From contig WEDG01005356.1 of assembly GCA_017591395.1 (NCBI GenBank), forward strand, positions 287,933-351,932: 64,000 nucleotides of DNA. The letters are read 5' to 3'. Source of the stretch: Schistocephalus solidus (taxonomy: Eukaryota; Platyhelminthes; Cestoda; Diphyllobothriidea; Diphyllobothriidae). The notes under the pieces were generated by a model. It was not told the DNA's origin. It worked only from the letters and a program-made list of their open reading frames with translations, and searched no databases. Of the stretch, positions 44,606 to 54,991 are shown piece by piece (the first letter of the stretch is position 1; each line of letters begins with the position of its first letter). A program made the position numbers and the translations under genes.

Positions 44606-45140
44606 AAAGGCAGATAAACGCGCTACACAGGTCTTATTTGCGCTCAGACGTGCATTTGTAAACATTGATAAGGAACTCTTCCGAAAAACCTACGGGGTAT
44701 TTGTTCGATCTCACTTGGAATATGCCGTCCAGGCCTGGCGTCCGTGGTTTAAGAAGGATTATCTACAGCTGGAACGAGTGCAGGCGAGGGCTACGAAGAT
44801 GGTCAAGAATCTTAGTCATCTGCCTTACGAAGCCAGATTGGTTAAACTTGATTTGTTTCCTCTAAATTACAGGCAACTACGCGGTGACCTCATCCAAACC
44901 TACCGTCTTGTCAGAGTGTGCCCTAGAATTTGCTGACTTCTTCGAATTGGCTGGGACGGAACATGTGCGGGGTCATCCCTTTAAACTGCAGAGGAAGTTT
45001 GTCCACATGGAAGTCCGTCGAAACACCTTTTTGCAGAGGGTCGTTTGAGCATGGAACGGACACCCTGACGAGGTGGTCCTTTCAGGAACTGTTGACACAT
45101 TTAAATTCAAAATAGATACTCATTTTCTGAGAAACTATTT
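44606..45140 (+). pseudogene. LINE-B ORF2 (copy 1), C-terminal part after the insertion
   Basis: It reads FVRSHLEYAVQAWRPWFKKD, RVQARATKMVKNLSHLPYEA, LVKLDLFPLNYRQLRGDLIQ, then in other frames NWLGRNMCGVIPLNCRG and RGSFEHGTDTLTRW. This is the CR1-type thumb and C-terminus. Confidence 0.75.
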
Positions 45141-45264
45141 TCAATATAATGATACTTGTGTAAGCAGTGGCAGCTTGCGCCTGGTCTACACATTTTTATT
45201 TTATTTTATTCATTTGTTGCCAGTTAACAGGCAAGGTCAAAAAATATATATACCGTAGAGGTTC

Positions 45265-45330
45265 AAGCTGACAGTGAAAAAAACTCCTGATCGTTGTTTC
45301 AAGTGTTTTAAGGAGAAAAAACTGCAGCTT
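45265..45330 (-). promoter_or_regulatory. ENE-like hairpin in LINE-C 3' UTR
   Basis: On the sense strand, AAGCTG-CAG pairs with CTG-T-CAGCTT (one bulged T), then U6 faces U7C, then CTCCT pairs with AGGAG around a 23-nt loop. It lies 72 nt from the element's 3' end. The lower stem differs in sequence from the LINE-D version but keeps full pairing. Confidence 0.55.
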
Positions 45331-45528
45331 ATTGATCAATTAAAGTTCTGGACAGGGACGCGTTAACATAGGTTCCCGGTGAAGAACCTCTTCATTTAGT
45401 GTTACCGATCCGGTATTCTGCACAGCAGGTATGTCGGCGAGCGGCTGTTCGCTGTCGACTGAGAAATAAGCCGATTGAGGTCTGCAGAGCCAGTAATATT
45501 GCCCTCAGCATGAAGACCGGCACAGGAT

Positions 45529-47290
45529 TCAGAGTCCGTGAACGCCATCAGAACCGAAGAGAGCTTCCACAGAGTCAGCACCCAAAAGTTTTGGAAGGTG
45601 TCCTGAATGTAGAAAACTAGTGACAGTTCGCGTAAACAAGGGAAAGCTTTGCTGAATTTTTATATTTCTAGGTAGCTTATTCCAGATAGCTATAGCGTTT
45701 ACCGAAAAAAACTGTCGGTATCTTACTGTGCGTGCCAAGGGAAGAAATAAAAATACATCTCGATGACTGGTGTGCCGAGAGTGGTCAAGGTGCCTCAGAG
45801 ATGTAAGGGGGTTAAATGTACGACTGTTTAGTAGTTTAAACAGTAAAAATAGTCCCTTCTGTAATCTGCGAAGCCGCAGCGGGTCAAGGCTTGCAAGCTC
45901 ACAGCGTTGGTGATAGGACAGGTTTCGGTGATCTGAATAGAAAACTCTTTTCGTAAGGAAGCGCTGGACTGATTCTATCTTCTTTCGTTCACTAGCGTGC
46001 AGGAGACTAAATAGAAACGAGCAGTATTCCAGACTAGGCCTGACATACATTTTATAGAGGCTGATTCTAATTTTGACGGTTTTAAAATTTCTGAGAATAA
46101 ACCCAGTAGTTTGGCGTGCTTTCGAGACAATCAGGGCGCAGTGCTCTGACAGATTAAGACTAATAGAGTATGATATGCCCAGATCCTTTATAAGTCGGGG
46201 CACGTTTAGATCGTGACCGTCTATGCTTAGGTGGGGCTGATGGTTGTCGCCAATAACCATAACGGAGCACTTTTGCCAACAAAGTGAGAGGCGCCATGTG
46301 CGACACCACTGAGCGAAGGCCTGAAGATCCATTTTTAAGAGCTCAAGCACGATGTTGCGATCAACCAGTTTATATCGATAGGCAACTTTTTAATAGTCAG
46401 CGTACATAAAGGGCTAACTATACTGAAAACAATCAGGAACATCGTTGACAAAGAGGCAAAATAGAAGCGGGCCGAGCACGCTGCCCTGAATAACTCCGCT
46501 CCTCACATGCGTGGGGTTGGAGATAACATCAGAAATTTTAACCCGTTGTGCGCGAACATTCAAATAGGAAAATATTAAGTTCAGAAGCTTGTTACCTATG
46601 CCGAAGGAGGCAAGTTTCAGCAGTAGGAGATCATGGTCAACACGATAAAAAGCCTTAGTGAACTCGAAGTAAACGGTGTTAATTGCAAAACCGCTGTCTC
46701 TAGATTGTAGCACATGGTCAAAGAAAGAGATCTGGCAAGTGTCACAAGACCTTTTTTCGAGAAAACCATGCTGAGCCGCATTAAGTAGGTTATTCTCTGT
46801 TAGGTGACACAGCATCTTGTCTTTGATCAAGGTCTCGAAGATCTTCGAGACTGCTGGTAGTGAATTTATTGGTCTAAGGTCGTCAAATGACGTAGGTCGG
46901 CCGCGTTTCGGAATAGGCAGTATGTGCGATTCCTTCCATGAAATAGGGAAAGTTTCCGTTCAAGAGCAAGATTAAATATCTTATACAGAAGGGACGGAAA
47001 AATATCGTTTGCATCCGCCTTTTGAACGCCTACCGGGACGCCATCTGGTCCTGGACTGTAAGATTAACGAAAACGCCGAATGGCTACGATCACGTCAAAG
47101 AGGGTAAAAGTTATGCTTTCGAGGGCGACGGTATGTTCACTAAACGTTCTAGACAAGAAATCATTGAAGCTATCAGCAGTCAACTTAGCGTCAGCTATTG
47201 GGTTTCCTAAGGCATCTCGAAGTACGGGGTGCTGCGTTTTTCTCTGCGTTTTTAACTGTGCGCGAAAAAAGCTTCGCAACATTTAACGAA
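45529..47290 (-). pseudogene. LINE-C reverse transcriptase
   Basis: Blocks in order: DALGNPIADAKLTADSFNDF, SPGPDGVPVGV, NAAQHGFLEKRSCDTCQISF, FTKAFYRVDHDLLLLKLASF, IQGSVLGPLLFCLFVNDVPD, a damaged YADD (YAD then a stop), TWRLSLCWQKCSVMVIGDNH, VRPSLEYCSFLFSLLHASER and IAIWNKLPRNIK. A single 273-codon frame covers the thumb and C-terminus (45,529-46,350). The broken catalytic motif makes this copy inactive. Confidence 0.8.
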
Positions 47291-47639
47291 GGGTTTTCGG
47301 CAAAGGTAACCTCACCGGCTTGTTGTTTTTCGTCAGACGATCTCTTAGCCTCTTCAAAGATTTTCTGGATCAAGGGCAGGACGGAGGTGTCGTTTTGTAG
47401 ATGAAAACGACGGGAGAGTCTACGCAATCTACGGCGGAATGATAAAGGGAGGTAGACTTCATCCTTGACATTAATTATTTTCTCACGGGGAACAAAACGA
47501 GAAATGAGTGGACCTAGAACTTTGTACAAAGTATCAGAACAAACATTCACATCCGAACATACAAAGAAGTTAGTCCAGTCGTGGGAATTTAGGTGTGTTA
47601 GCAATTCCCTCATATTTGCTGATCTGAAATCACGGAAAA

Positions 47640-48290
47640 AGCTATATTTTTTTGGAAAACGTTTCAGCAGCCTCTAGTTCTAGTGTAGAAAGAACTATAG
47701 TATGATCAGAATTCCCAAGTGGATCTAAAGGTGACACTGACGATGGCTGACACCCTCTACAGAAAATAAGATCAAGTATGTTTGATTCTCGGGTGGGAAA
47801 ATCAACTACCTGGTCCCACGTGCCTATATCTATTGCCTCAAGTAGGTCTTCGAACTTTGCAGGACCGGAAGTTGGAAACCAGTGAACTTCAGGAAGATTG
47901 AAGTCATCTGCAATCAAGCAGTACTTCAGATTTAGTTAGCTGCAGCGTGAAATGCCAGCGAGAGACAAAGATCGTAATCTTCTCTGGCATTGGGTGGGCG
48001 ATAGGCACTACCAACGAGATAAGAGTAGTTATCTTTTAGAACTACTCGGAGCCAATAGCTCTCCTCTACCGCGGTAAATTGGCAATAGTCCAATGGAAAA
48101 AATGTAAGTGGTTGCCAAACATAGATACAGCTTTCTCCGCCACGGCCCTCGTGTCGATCATTCCGAATGAAATCGTAGCCTAGAATAGAGAGTTCAAAGT
48201 CGGATACGCAGGGTGTTGCCCATGTCTCTGTAACTATAACAATGTCCGGGCGGTGGATAGAAACCAGAGTCTGGAGCAAAGGCATCTTAT
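47640..48290 (-). pseudogene. LINE-C APE endonuclease
   Basis: It reads PDIVIVTETWATPCVSDFEL (catalytic E-T), DRHEGRGGESCIYVWQPLTF, LVGSAYRPPNAREDYDLC, then ADDFNLPEVHWFPTS (GDFN with G to A) and LDPLGNSDHTIVLSTL (catalytic S-D-H). A stop and frameshift separate the two halves near 47,920. Confidence 0.75.
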
Positions 48291-48359
48291 TAAGCAGCGA
48301 TCTTGCATTGAGGACGATTAGTTTAAGCTGGCATGTTGTTGGTTTCTGAAACGGGACAG

Positions 48360-49607
48360 TTAGGCTGTCAGGGTGACTGCCTTCAGCCGGAGAAATGCTC
48401 TTTTCACTTGAACTATCTGTCCATCCCTTATTTTGAGATTTGCCTCGCCATTGGTCTTTCGTGTTTTCAGTTCTATTATTAGCTGTCGCATTTTCATTCG
48501 CTCTTTTAACCCATATTCCGGTTGAAAAAACACTTCAGAATGCGGATCCCGCAGGGTTGAATTTCTCTGTAGCAGGAGTTGTGCCTGCGCTTCGTTTTCC
48601 AAGATGATTTTAAGAGGTCTTGGTCAAGGATTTGATTCGGGTGTAGACAAAGCCTTCCCTATTCTATATGCCTTGAGAATATGAATGGACTCGCCGTCCG
48701 TCAGCAGCGTTTTTGCACACAACTGAAGGAGTTCCAAGTCATGTTAAACTCGCTCCTTTGGAATAATTGAAGCTGACTCCAGGAGACCTTTGATGACTAC
48801 ATTCTGTTTTCGACTCAATCTAGGGCACGTTTGTAACTCAAATCTTTCAGCTGAGTGAGTACTGGTAACCAGCTCACTTTGCCTGATAGGTTCAGATGAG
48901 CCGGATGTTGGGCAGGCTGGAGCCAAGTCTCTGCACGACTTGTTCTTCTTAGACCTTTTCTTCTTTGGCTTTTAAAACTCGCCAACCTCTTCAACATCGC
49001 ATGTTGGTGCAATGTCTACCAGTGATGTAGCGATGGGCGGTAAAGCCAGATTAGTGCTGATGCTACACAAACTAATTACCGGTGGGGCGGCGCAAAGACT
49101 AGATGGGGCTCCCCTCGGAAGTAGCGAAAATTCCTCTGGTTTACCGGGTCCAGCAGTCGCGATATGTTTAATGTGACTTTTATGTAAGCTTGAAGAAGCT
49201 ATAAAAGAATACGAATTTTGTTTTGTGGTAAGTTTATTACGAACAGGAGCTTTTTTAGCAGTTGAACAAGATATAGATTTTTTTAAGTTATCTATTTCTT
49301 GTCTTAGTTTCCTTGTTTCCTGCTCCATCCCTGAGAATTTCTGCTGGAGGCTGAAACACCCCATACATGTTTCGTCTTCGTAAGCTACATTAGTTAAGCT
49401 TACTGAACTTTTACCCCGCTTAGCGGGAGGTGAACAAATAGCAGAATAACGATAGTTAAAATTGTTTTCTGCTTGTCCATTAACTTGCTTAACAAGATCC
49501 CCTGCCAATATGGCCGAGTGGGTAGAGGCACCGATAGACGGTCCCAAGCAGCTTGGTCGTGGACAAATTTTTTGTGACAATAAACTTATAGAACTTGTGT
49601 TTTGCAT
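48360..49607 (-). pseudogene. LINE-C ORF1
   Basis: The first frame (49,607-48,972, 211 codons) has SPPAKRGKSSVSLTNVAYED, a CMGCFSLQQKF cysteine pair and a coiled coil (EQETRKLRQEIDNLKKS). After frameshifts come SRKQNVVIKGLLESASI, an RRM-like part, and FFQPEYGLKERMKMRQLIIE, the CR1-type ORF1 C-terminal box. LINE-B ORF1 has the same plan (SPAKRTKSLGTLMNVTYEDK). Such proteins coat the element RNA. Confidence 0.7.
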
Positions 49608-49909
49608 TTTATGATTGCCACAAAATTAACAGAGAGTCAGCTGAGTTTTCAACAATAAGAATATGAAAATATAAGGACTCAGCCTTTGGTTTGAGTCTTC
49701 TCCGCGATTGAGAGCAGATGCAGGGAGCACACAGCTGGCGTGAGTTTCAGAAAGCAGCAAAGATCGAGGGTCCAAGTCGCAATTTACAAAGTCAGAGGAA
49801 TATAAAGACAATTCTTTAATAATTCTCCAGCACCGCGTCTTCTACAATGAGGTAGAGGCTAAAAACTCGTAGGCTCGAGGTACTTGAAATTCGAAACCAA
49901 TTTCAAACA

Positions 49910-50110
49910 ACACATATCGATGACCCTTAATTTTCATTTGTCAGATTTATCACGGTAAACGTTTGGCCTATTTACATAAGTCAATTTAAGGCACTTTATT
50001 AAGGGAAGTAGGCTTTCACCTTTCAGCTCCCTATTCACATGCGAAAATGTCAATAGTACAAACGTTTACAGTGATAAATCTGACAAATAAAAATGTAGGA
50101 TCATCGATAT
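49910..50110. repeat. Tail-to-tail LINE-B 3' UTRs forming a near-palindrome
   Basis: Arms of about 56 bp (49,910-49,965 and 50,057-50,112; both contain ATTTGTCAGATTTATCAC on opposite strands) face each other. The left arm is the end of LINE-B copy 1 (plus), the right is the end of copy 2 (minus). It is therefore a by-product of two inserts, not a separate element. Confidence 0.65.
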
Positions 50111-50365
50111 GTGTGGGCCAGGCGCAAGTTGCCACTGCTAACACAATCATCATTATATTGAAAATAGTTTCTCAGAAAATGAGTATCTAGTTTGAATTTA
50201 AATGTGTCAACAGTTCCTGAAAGGACCACCTCGTCAGGGTGTCCGTTCCATGCTCAAACGACCCTCTGCAAAAAGGCGTCCCGACGGACTTCCGTGTGGA
50301 CAAAGTTCCTCTGCAGTTTAAAGGGATGACCCCGCAGATGTTCCGTCCCAGCCAATTCGAAGAAG

Positions 50366-52988
50366 TCAGCAAATTTTAGGGCACACTCTGACAAGACGGT
50401 AGGTTTGGATGAGGTCACCGCGTAGTTGCTTGTAATTTAGAGGAAACAAATCAAGTTTAACCAATCTGGCTTCGTAAGGCAGATGACTAAGATTCTTGAC
50501 CATCTTCGTAGCCCTAGCCTGCACTCGTTCCAGCTGTAGATAATCCTTCTTAAACCACGGACGCCCGGCCTGGACGGCATATTCCAAGTGAGATCGAACA
50601 AATAGCCAACGACCAGACCAGCTGCTTAGACGGTTGAAATCCTCTTGAAGTGCATGGCTATCGGAATCCGATTTAATGACCCTCCACAATTTAACCTCAT
50701 CTGCAAACATGATGGCGCTGCAATCCAGGTCGTCGGCACAGTCGTTGATGTACATAAAGAAGAGTAACGGCCCTAATACTGAGCCATGGGAGACACCACT
50801 GAGAACCGGAGACGGTGTTGATGTCGAGGTATAGACGCACACAGTTTGCAATCTTTCTGTAAGAAGGTCTGCGATCCATCTCAGCAGCATTCCTCTTATG
50901 CCAATTTAAGATAATTTGTAGATAAGACGTTTGTGTGGGACACTGTCAAACGCCTTCTTGAAATCAGTATAGATGACGTCAACCCTACCATTTTCTTCCA
51001 TTGCACGAGTCCAATGCTCAATGGAGATTAATAAACTAGAAAGACAGGAGCGATTATGTCTGAAGCCATGCTGGAGATCTGAGAGTAATTGGTTTTCCTT
51101 CAGGAACTTCATGGTTGCCTTCTTGATTATTGATTCCATTATTTTACATTAAATGGAGGTAAGGCTGACAGGCCCATAATTGTTGACATTAGATCGAGCC
51201 CCACTCTTGTATATGGGGTATATATTTGCTGCCTTCCATTCGGATGGCAGTTTCCCTAATTCAAATGACGAATTAAATATATGCGCTAGTGGTTTGGACA
51301 GTTCGCTGGTCAGTTCTTTCAAGAATGTGGCCGGTATATCGTCCGGATCAGATGACTTCGCTTCTTTCAGATTTCGCAGTTTTTGTTCCACGAGATGTTC
51401 CTGGAAGAGTTTATATTCAAGCACTGGACCGGCGTCTTTAACAGCACTGTTGACGTAATCAAGCTGAAGTTCCGGTTCTCTAGGGAATACCGAGGCAAAA
51501 ACCCGACCTAAGTACTCGGCCTTGTCGCAATTTTCAATGACTTTAACACCATTTCCATCCATGAGTACTGCTACTGGGTCCTTGTTTTTTAGTCGGCTAT
51601 TGATATAATGGAATAAAAGGTTTGTTATATATTCAGCCTGTTGAATAATTCTTGATTCAAAGTTCTTCCTTGCCTGACGAATCATTTTTTTGCAACATTT
51701 TTTTAATAACGAAATTTTTTGAGATGCTCTACTGACCCTGTTTCCATGAATACCTTCCATTTTTTATTCTTCTTCTTTAACTGCCTAATAAGTTCTCTTG
51801 TTAACCAGGCGAAGCGACTATTCTTTTTTGCACCTTCACTGGACAAAAGCGTTCAACCAGATTGAGTGAGACTGTCTTAAAGGATCGCCAGTCATCCTTT
51901 GGATTACCTTAAAGCAAACAATCCCATCTCATAGACATCACTTCTTTACTCATCGCGTTTAAATCAGCCTTCCATATATTTCGCCCACATTCCGTTCCAT
52001 TCTGGCGCTGAAAATAAAGTGAGTCATCCCACATCAGCGTACTATGGTCACTGTTACCGAGGGGTGCAAAAGAATACACTTCATCAATGCTAGAGTAGTC
52101 CTTCGTAAATACTAGGTCCAGGCAATTTGCTCTCTGGTTCTCTCTAAATCTCGTTGGTATGTTAACCTTCTCTACCAGAGGTTGGTCGAGAGTGAGATCC
52201 ATTAGCTTGTGGCCGAAGGAAGTTTGTGCACCATCAACTGTCAGATTTACCCAGTCTACTATAGCTGCATTGAAATCTCCAGCAATAAGCACCTCCTGGT
52301 GACTTGCTACTTCCTTCAGCAAATGGAGGAGGGACTCATTAGCTGCACTTGGAATGTTCGGTGGTCTGTAGATCGTCAAGAATTAAAGGTTCTGTGAACA
52401 ATACTTTTTAATCTTTATCCAGAGAAATTCATATTCAAGGAAGATGGAGTGTGCTCGTTCGACTGCCGAGATTTCTGTCCTAACATATACGGCCACTCCT
52501 CCTCCATTTCTATTTTTTCGTACTTTTCGAAATAGTTGGCATCCATCTATCGAAACCTCGCTATCCGTGATTTGGGCTTTGAGCCACGTTTCCGTAATGG
52601 CAACCACATCGGGGGTCCTGTCTGATACTAATGCTTTGAGTTCATCTACTTTCGATAGGAGACTCTGAGCATTGGTATACAAATATCTCAATTTAGACTG
52701 GGTATCTCCTCCATATAGACTTCTGCGCATTTCGCGCGATTGAATACTAGAGTCTGTCATTGTTTTTCGAGATAATCTGGTGTTCATCCGGCCGACGCTG
52801 AGTTCTGATGAGTGGTCGTCATCCGAGTTCTGCAGTGCCTTCTTTTTATTATTCGAGCTCTGTATAGTTGGGTTCATCGTATTTAGTGTCCTCCGTCTTG
52901 GCGAAAACCCACCTTGATTATGTACGGGGTCTGCCATAAGAAAGACATCTTTATTAATTTTATTTCCCCGTCCTTTATTTTGAGCCAT
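50366..52988 (-). pseudogene. LINE-B ORF2 (copy 2): endonuclease-RT
   Basis: Endonuclease: LRYLYTNAQSLLSKVDELKA, DVVAITETWLKAQITDSEVS, GGGVAVYVRTEISAVERAH, TIYRPPNIPSAANES, EVLIAGDFNAAIVDWV and PLGNSDHSTLMWD, with all catalytic residues kept. RT: SSDPDDIPATFLKELTSELS, KLPSEWKAANIYPIYKSGAR, TDFKKAFDSVPHKRLIYKLS, HGSVLGPLLFFMYINDCADD and MFADEVKLW (FADD changed to FADE). Stops lie after SQNL, SLTSI and IYKLS. The first is shared with copy 3, the others with copy 1. The altered FADE motif alone would abolish polymerase activity. Confidence 0.8.
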
Positions 52989-53599
52989 TTTTCCCCCTGC
53001 TTAGTCCTCCTTTTCAGTTCTGCTCTCATCATCCTCATTTTGTACCTTTCCTTGGTTTCGTAATCCGGCTGAAAAAACACATCCCTTTGTGAGCTACGGA
53101 GAGCCGTTCTCCGTTCTAGGAGGCGTGAAGCCTGAACATCATTTTCAAGAATGATTTTAAAAGACCTTGGTGATGATAGTTCATGTGAAACATTCACTTT
53201 CCGTAAACGGAATGCTTTGTGCACTGTAACGCTTTCGCCATCTCGAAGAATCGAATATGAGTATTCTCGGAAAAGACTGAGGTCATGTTCTACCCTTTGA
53301 TTTTCAATCAGAGAATTGGACTCGGGAACCCCTTTAGTAACGAGATTGCGTTTTCGGTCGAAATGTATGTTTGGTGACTTTGAGTTCCGATTTGTTGATA
53401 GAGTATCAGTATCAGGAAGAATTCTACTCTGGTCGACGATGTTATTTGCGTCAGTATGAGCAATTCTTCCTAAAGTTAATGGCAAACCCCTTTTGGGAAC
53501 TTTGCCAATTTGTCTTGCACTTTTTCCTCTATAACCAACAGAGGATTGCACTTGAGCATCTACCGGTAAGAACGAGCGTTTTTCGGAGTTCAAACCCAT
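52883..53599 (-). CDS. LINE-B ORF1 (copy 2), main frame
   Basis: A 238-codon frame: MGLNSEKRSFLPVDAQVQSS, KSPNIHFDRKRNLVTKGVPE, an RRM-like region, FRLRKVNVSHELSSPRSFKI, RSSQRDVFFQPDYETKERYK and RRTKQGEKWLKIKDGEIK. Upstream sequence to 54,272 continues ORF1 with stops, including a coiled-coil (HLKQEMADLKEK) and the YEDKKCIG box. Its last 106 nt overlap the start of ORF2 at 52,988 in another frame. It is the RNA-binding partner of the RT by analogy. Confidence 0.7.
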   Translation of the reverse strand: MGLNSEKRSFLPVDAQVQSSVGYRGKSARQIGKVPKRGLPLTLGRIAHTDANNIVDQSRILPDTDTLSTNRNSKSPNIHFDRKRNLVTKGVPESNSLIENQRVEHDLSLFREYSYSILRDGESVTVHKAFRLRKVNVSHELSSPRSFKIILENDVQASRLLERRTALRSSQRDVFFQPDYETKERYKMRMMRAELKRRTKQGEKWLKIKDGEIKLIKMSFLWQTPYIIKVGFRQDGGH

Positions 53600-54152
53600 T
53601 TTGTTGAAAGCTTCTTGGCCATTTTAGTCTTCGAATTCTTCGTTTTTGGAGCTTCAAATTCGACGAGCTTTTCAACTTCACCCTTTTGTGTATCATTGAG
53701 CAACGATGCCGCATTTGTTTGTGTATCCAGCACATTTCTGCGTCTGTCTAAGCTCGATGACAGTAGTAAGGTGCATGAGCTGGTTTGATCTCCCTTTTGA
53801 AGGAAGGAAATGCCTACTGATTTACTGAGCTCTTTAGACGCAATGTTTTTTAGCTCTACATTATGTATTCTTGAGGAAGCTTTATTTGCATACGTTATTT
53901 CTTTGGTTGGAATTCTCGTTGCTACGGGTGTTTTTTTCGGGTGAACAATGAACCTTCTCTTTTAGATCGGCCATTTCTTGTTTCAAATGACTTATCTTTT
54001 CGTCCATCAATAAGAATTTCTGCAAGAGATTTAATCACCCAATGCACTTTTTGTCCTCGTAGGTGACATTCATTAGTGTTCCCAGGCTTTTTGTCCGCTT
54101 TGCAGGAGAAGCAGTAACATAATATCTGTCTTTGTCATCTTTTCCAAATTGT

Positions 54153-54223
54153 AAGGGCGTAGCACAGTGGTTATGTTTGTCGCCACATGAATCTGTGACC
54201 AGGGTTCGAGACCCACTTGCGCT
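54153..54223 (+). repeat. tRNA-like segment antisense to LINE-B ORF1 (copy 2)
   Basis: The plus strand reads GTAGCACAGTGGTTATG (A box) and, at tRNA spacing, AGGGTTCGAGACCC (B box and T arm), with CACA/TGTG anticodon-like stem between. The LINE-B sense strand translates across it as SRTLVTDSCGDKHNH. The same block recurs at 60,753-60,825. Confidence 0.5.
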
Positions 54224-54272
54224 CTTAATTTTTTTCCTCAGCACAGATGAGTCCTGAGCGTCTGCGTTCCAT

Positions 54273-54731
54273 GAGAGGTTCCTGGAAGAGTTTATATTCA
54301 AGCACTGGACCAGCGTCTATAACAGCACTGTTGACGTAATCAAGCTGAAGTTTCGGTTCTCTAGGGAATACCGAGGCAAAAAACCGACCTAAGTACTCGG
54401 CCTTGTCGCAATTTTCAACGACTTTAACACCATTCCCATCAATGAGTACTGCTACTGGGTCCTTGTTTAAGTCGGCTATTGATATAATGGAATAAAAGTG
54501 TTGCTTTATATTCAGCCTGTTGAATTATTTTTGATTCAAAGTTCTTCCTTGCCTGACGAATCATTTTTTTGCAACATTTCTTTAATAACGAAATTTTTTG
54601 AGATGCTCTACTGACCCTGTTTCCATGAATACCTTCCATTTTTTATTCTTCTTCTTTAACTGCCTAATAAGTTCTCTTGTTAACCAGGCGGGGCGACTAT
54701 TCTTTTTTTGCACCTTCACTGGACAAAAGTG
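54273..54731 (-). mobile_element. LINE-B copy 3, RT start (downstream of the DNA transposon)
   Basis: It reads NSRPAWLTRELIRQLKKKNK, GIHGNRVSRASQKISLLKK and KAEYLGRFFASVFPREPK with frame changes, then ends at the copy 2 border (54,272). It continues the copy at 58,452-61,055, from which it was separated by the CACTA-like insertion. Confidence 0.75.
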
Positions 54732-54991
54732 CCCTAGTACCAATAGATATCGAGTAGATGTACGTGAATAGCTATTTATCGAGATAACTGTCTGATCAAC
54801 CTCATTGGTTAGTAAAGTTATGTAAGCAGACATTTCATTGGTTGCCGTTCTTTAAGCGCATTGCGACACCTTTTGCGCGCGTACGTGCCACTATTTGCGT
54901 GAACGGCGTGGTAAACGTTATCTGACAGCCTCTCCACTACCCTACCTTTATACATTTATATCTGTTGATTGCTTATTTACTATTGTTAACA

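Larger units (their letters stand above)
41240..45192 (+). mobile_element. LINE-B copy 1, with two later insertions
   Basis: LINE-B on the plus strand from mid-ORF1 to the 3' UTR. A LINE-D 3' end interrupts it at about 43,765-44,605, and LINE-C is inserted in its 3' UTR at 45,193 (the UTR resumes at 49,910). It also has a deletion within the endonuclease. Codons NWLGRNMCGVIPLNCRG near 44,950 mark its C-terminus. Confidence 0.75.
45193..49909 (-). mobile_element. LINE-C, about 4.7 kb, flanked by ACACA
   Basis: On the minus strand it has a 5' UTR (about 49,620-49,909), ORF1 (48,360-49,607), endonuclease (47,640-48,290), RT (45,529-47,290), an ENE-like hairpin and a (TAAAA)n tail at 45,193. ACACA is present on both sides (45,188-45,192 and 49,910-49,914). 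The flanks together rebuild the LINE-B 3' UTR seen uninterrupted at 50,100, so this is a true target duplication. Confidence 0.8.
50010..54272 (-). mobile_element. LINE-B copy 2
   Basis: A 4.26-kb minus-strand copy with ORF1, endonuclease, RT and 3' UTR. It is 5'-truncated at 54,272, where it abuts the RT region of copy 3. About 330 nt is missing in frame near 50,606 (WSGRWL joined to FVRSHLEYAVQAG). Confidence 0.75.

Noticed and set aside
49910..50112. Foldback MITE of about 200 bp
   Set aside because: Both arms are explained as the 3' ends of two LINE-B copies lying tail to tail.
50906..51149. TAA read as a sense codon in LINE-B (as in some flatworm mitochondrial genes)
   Set aside because: This is nuclear DNA, the GTF3C2 exons contain no internal TAA, and TAG and TGA also interrupt the LINE frames.
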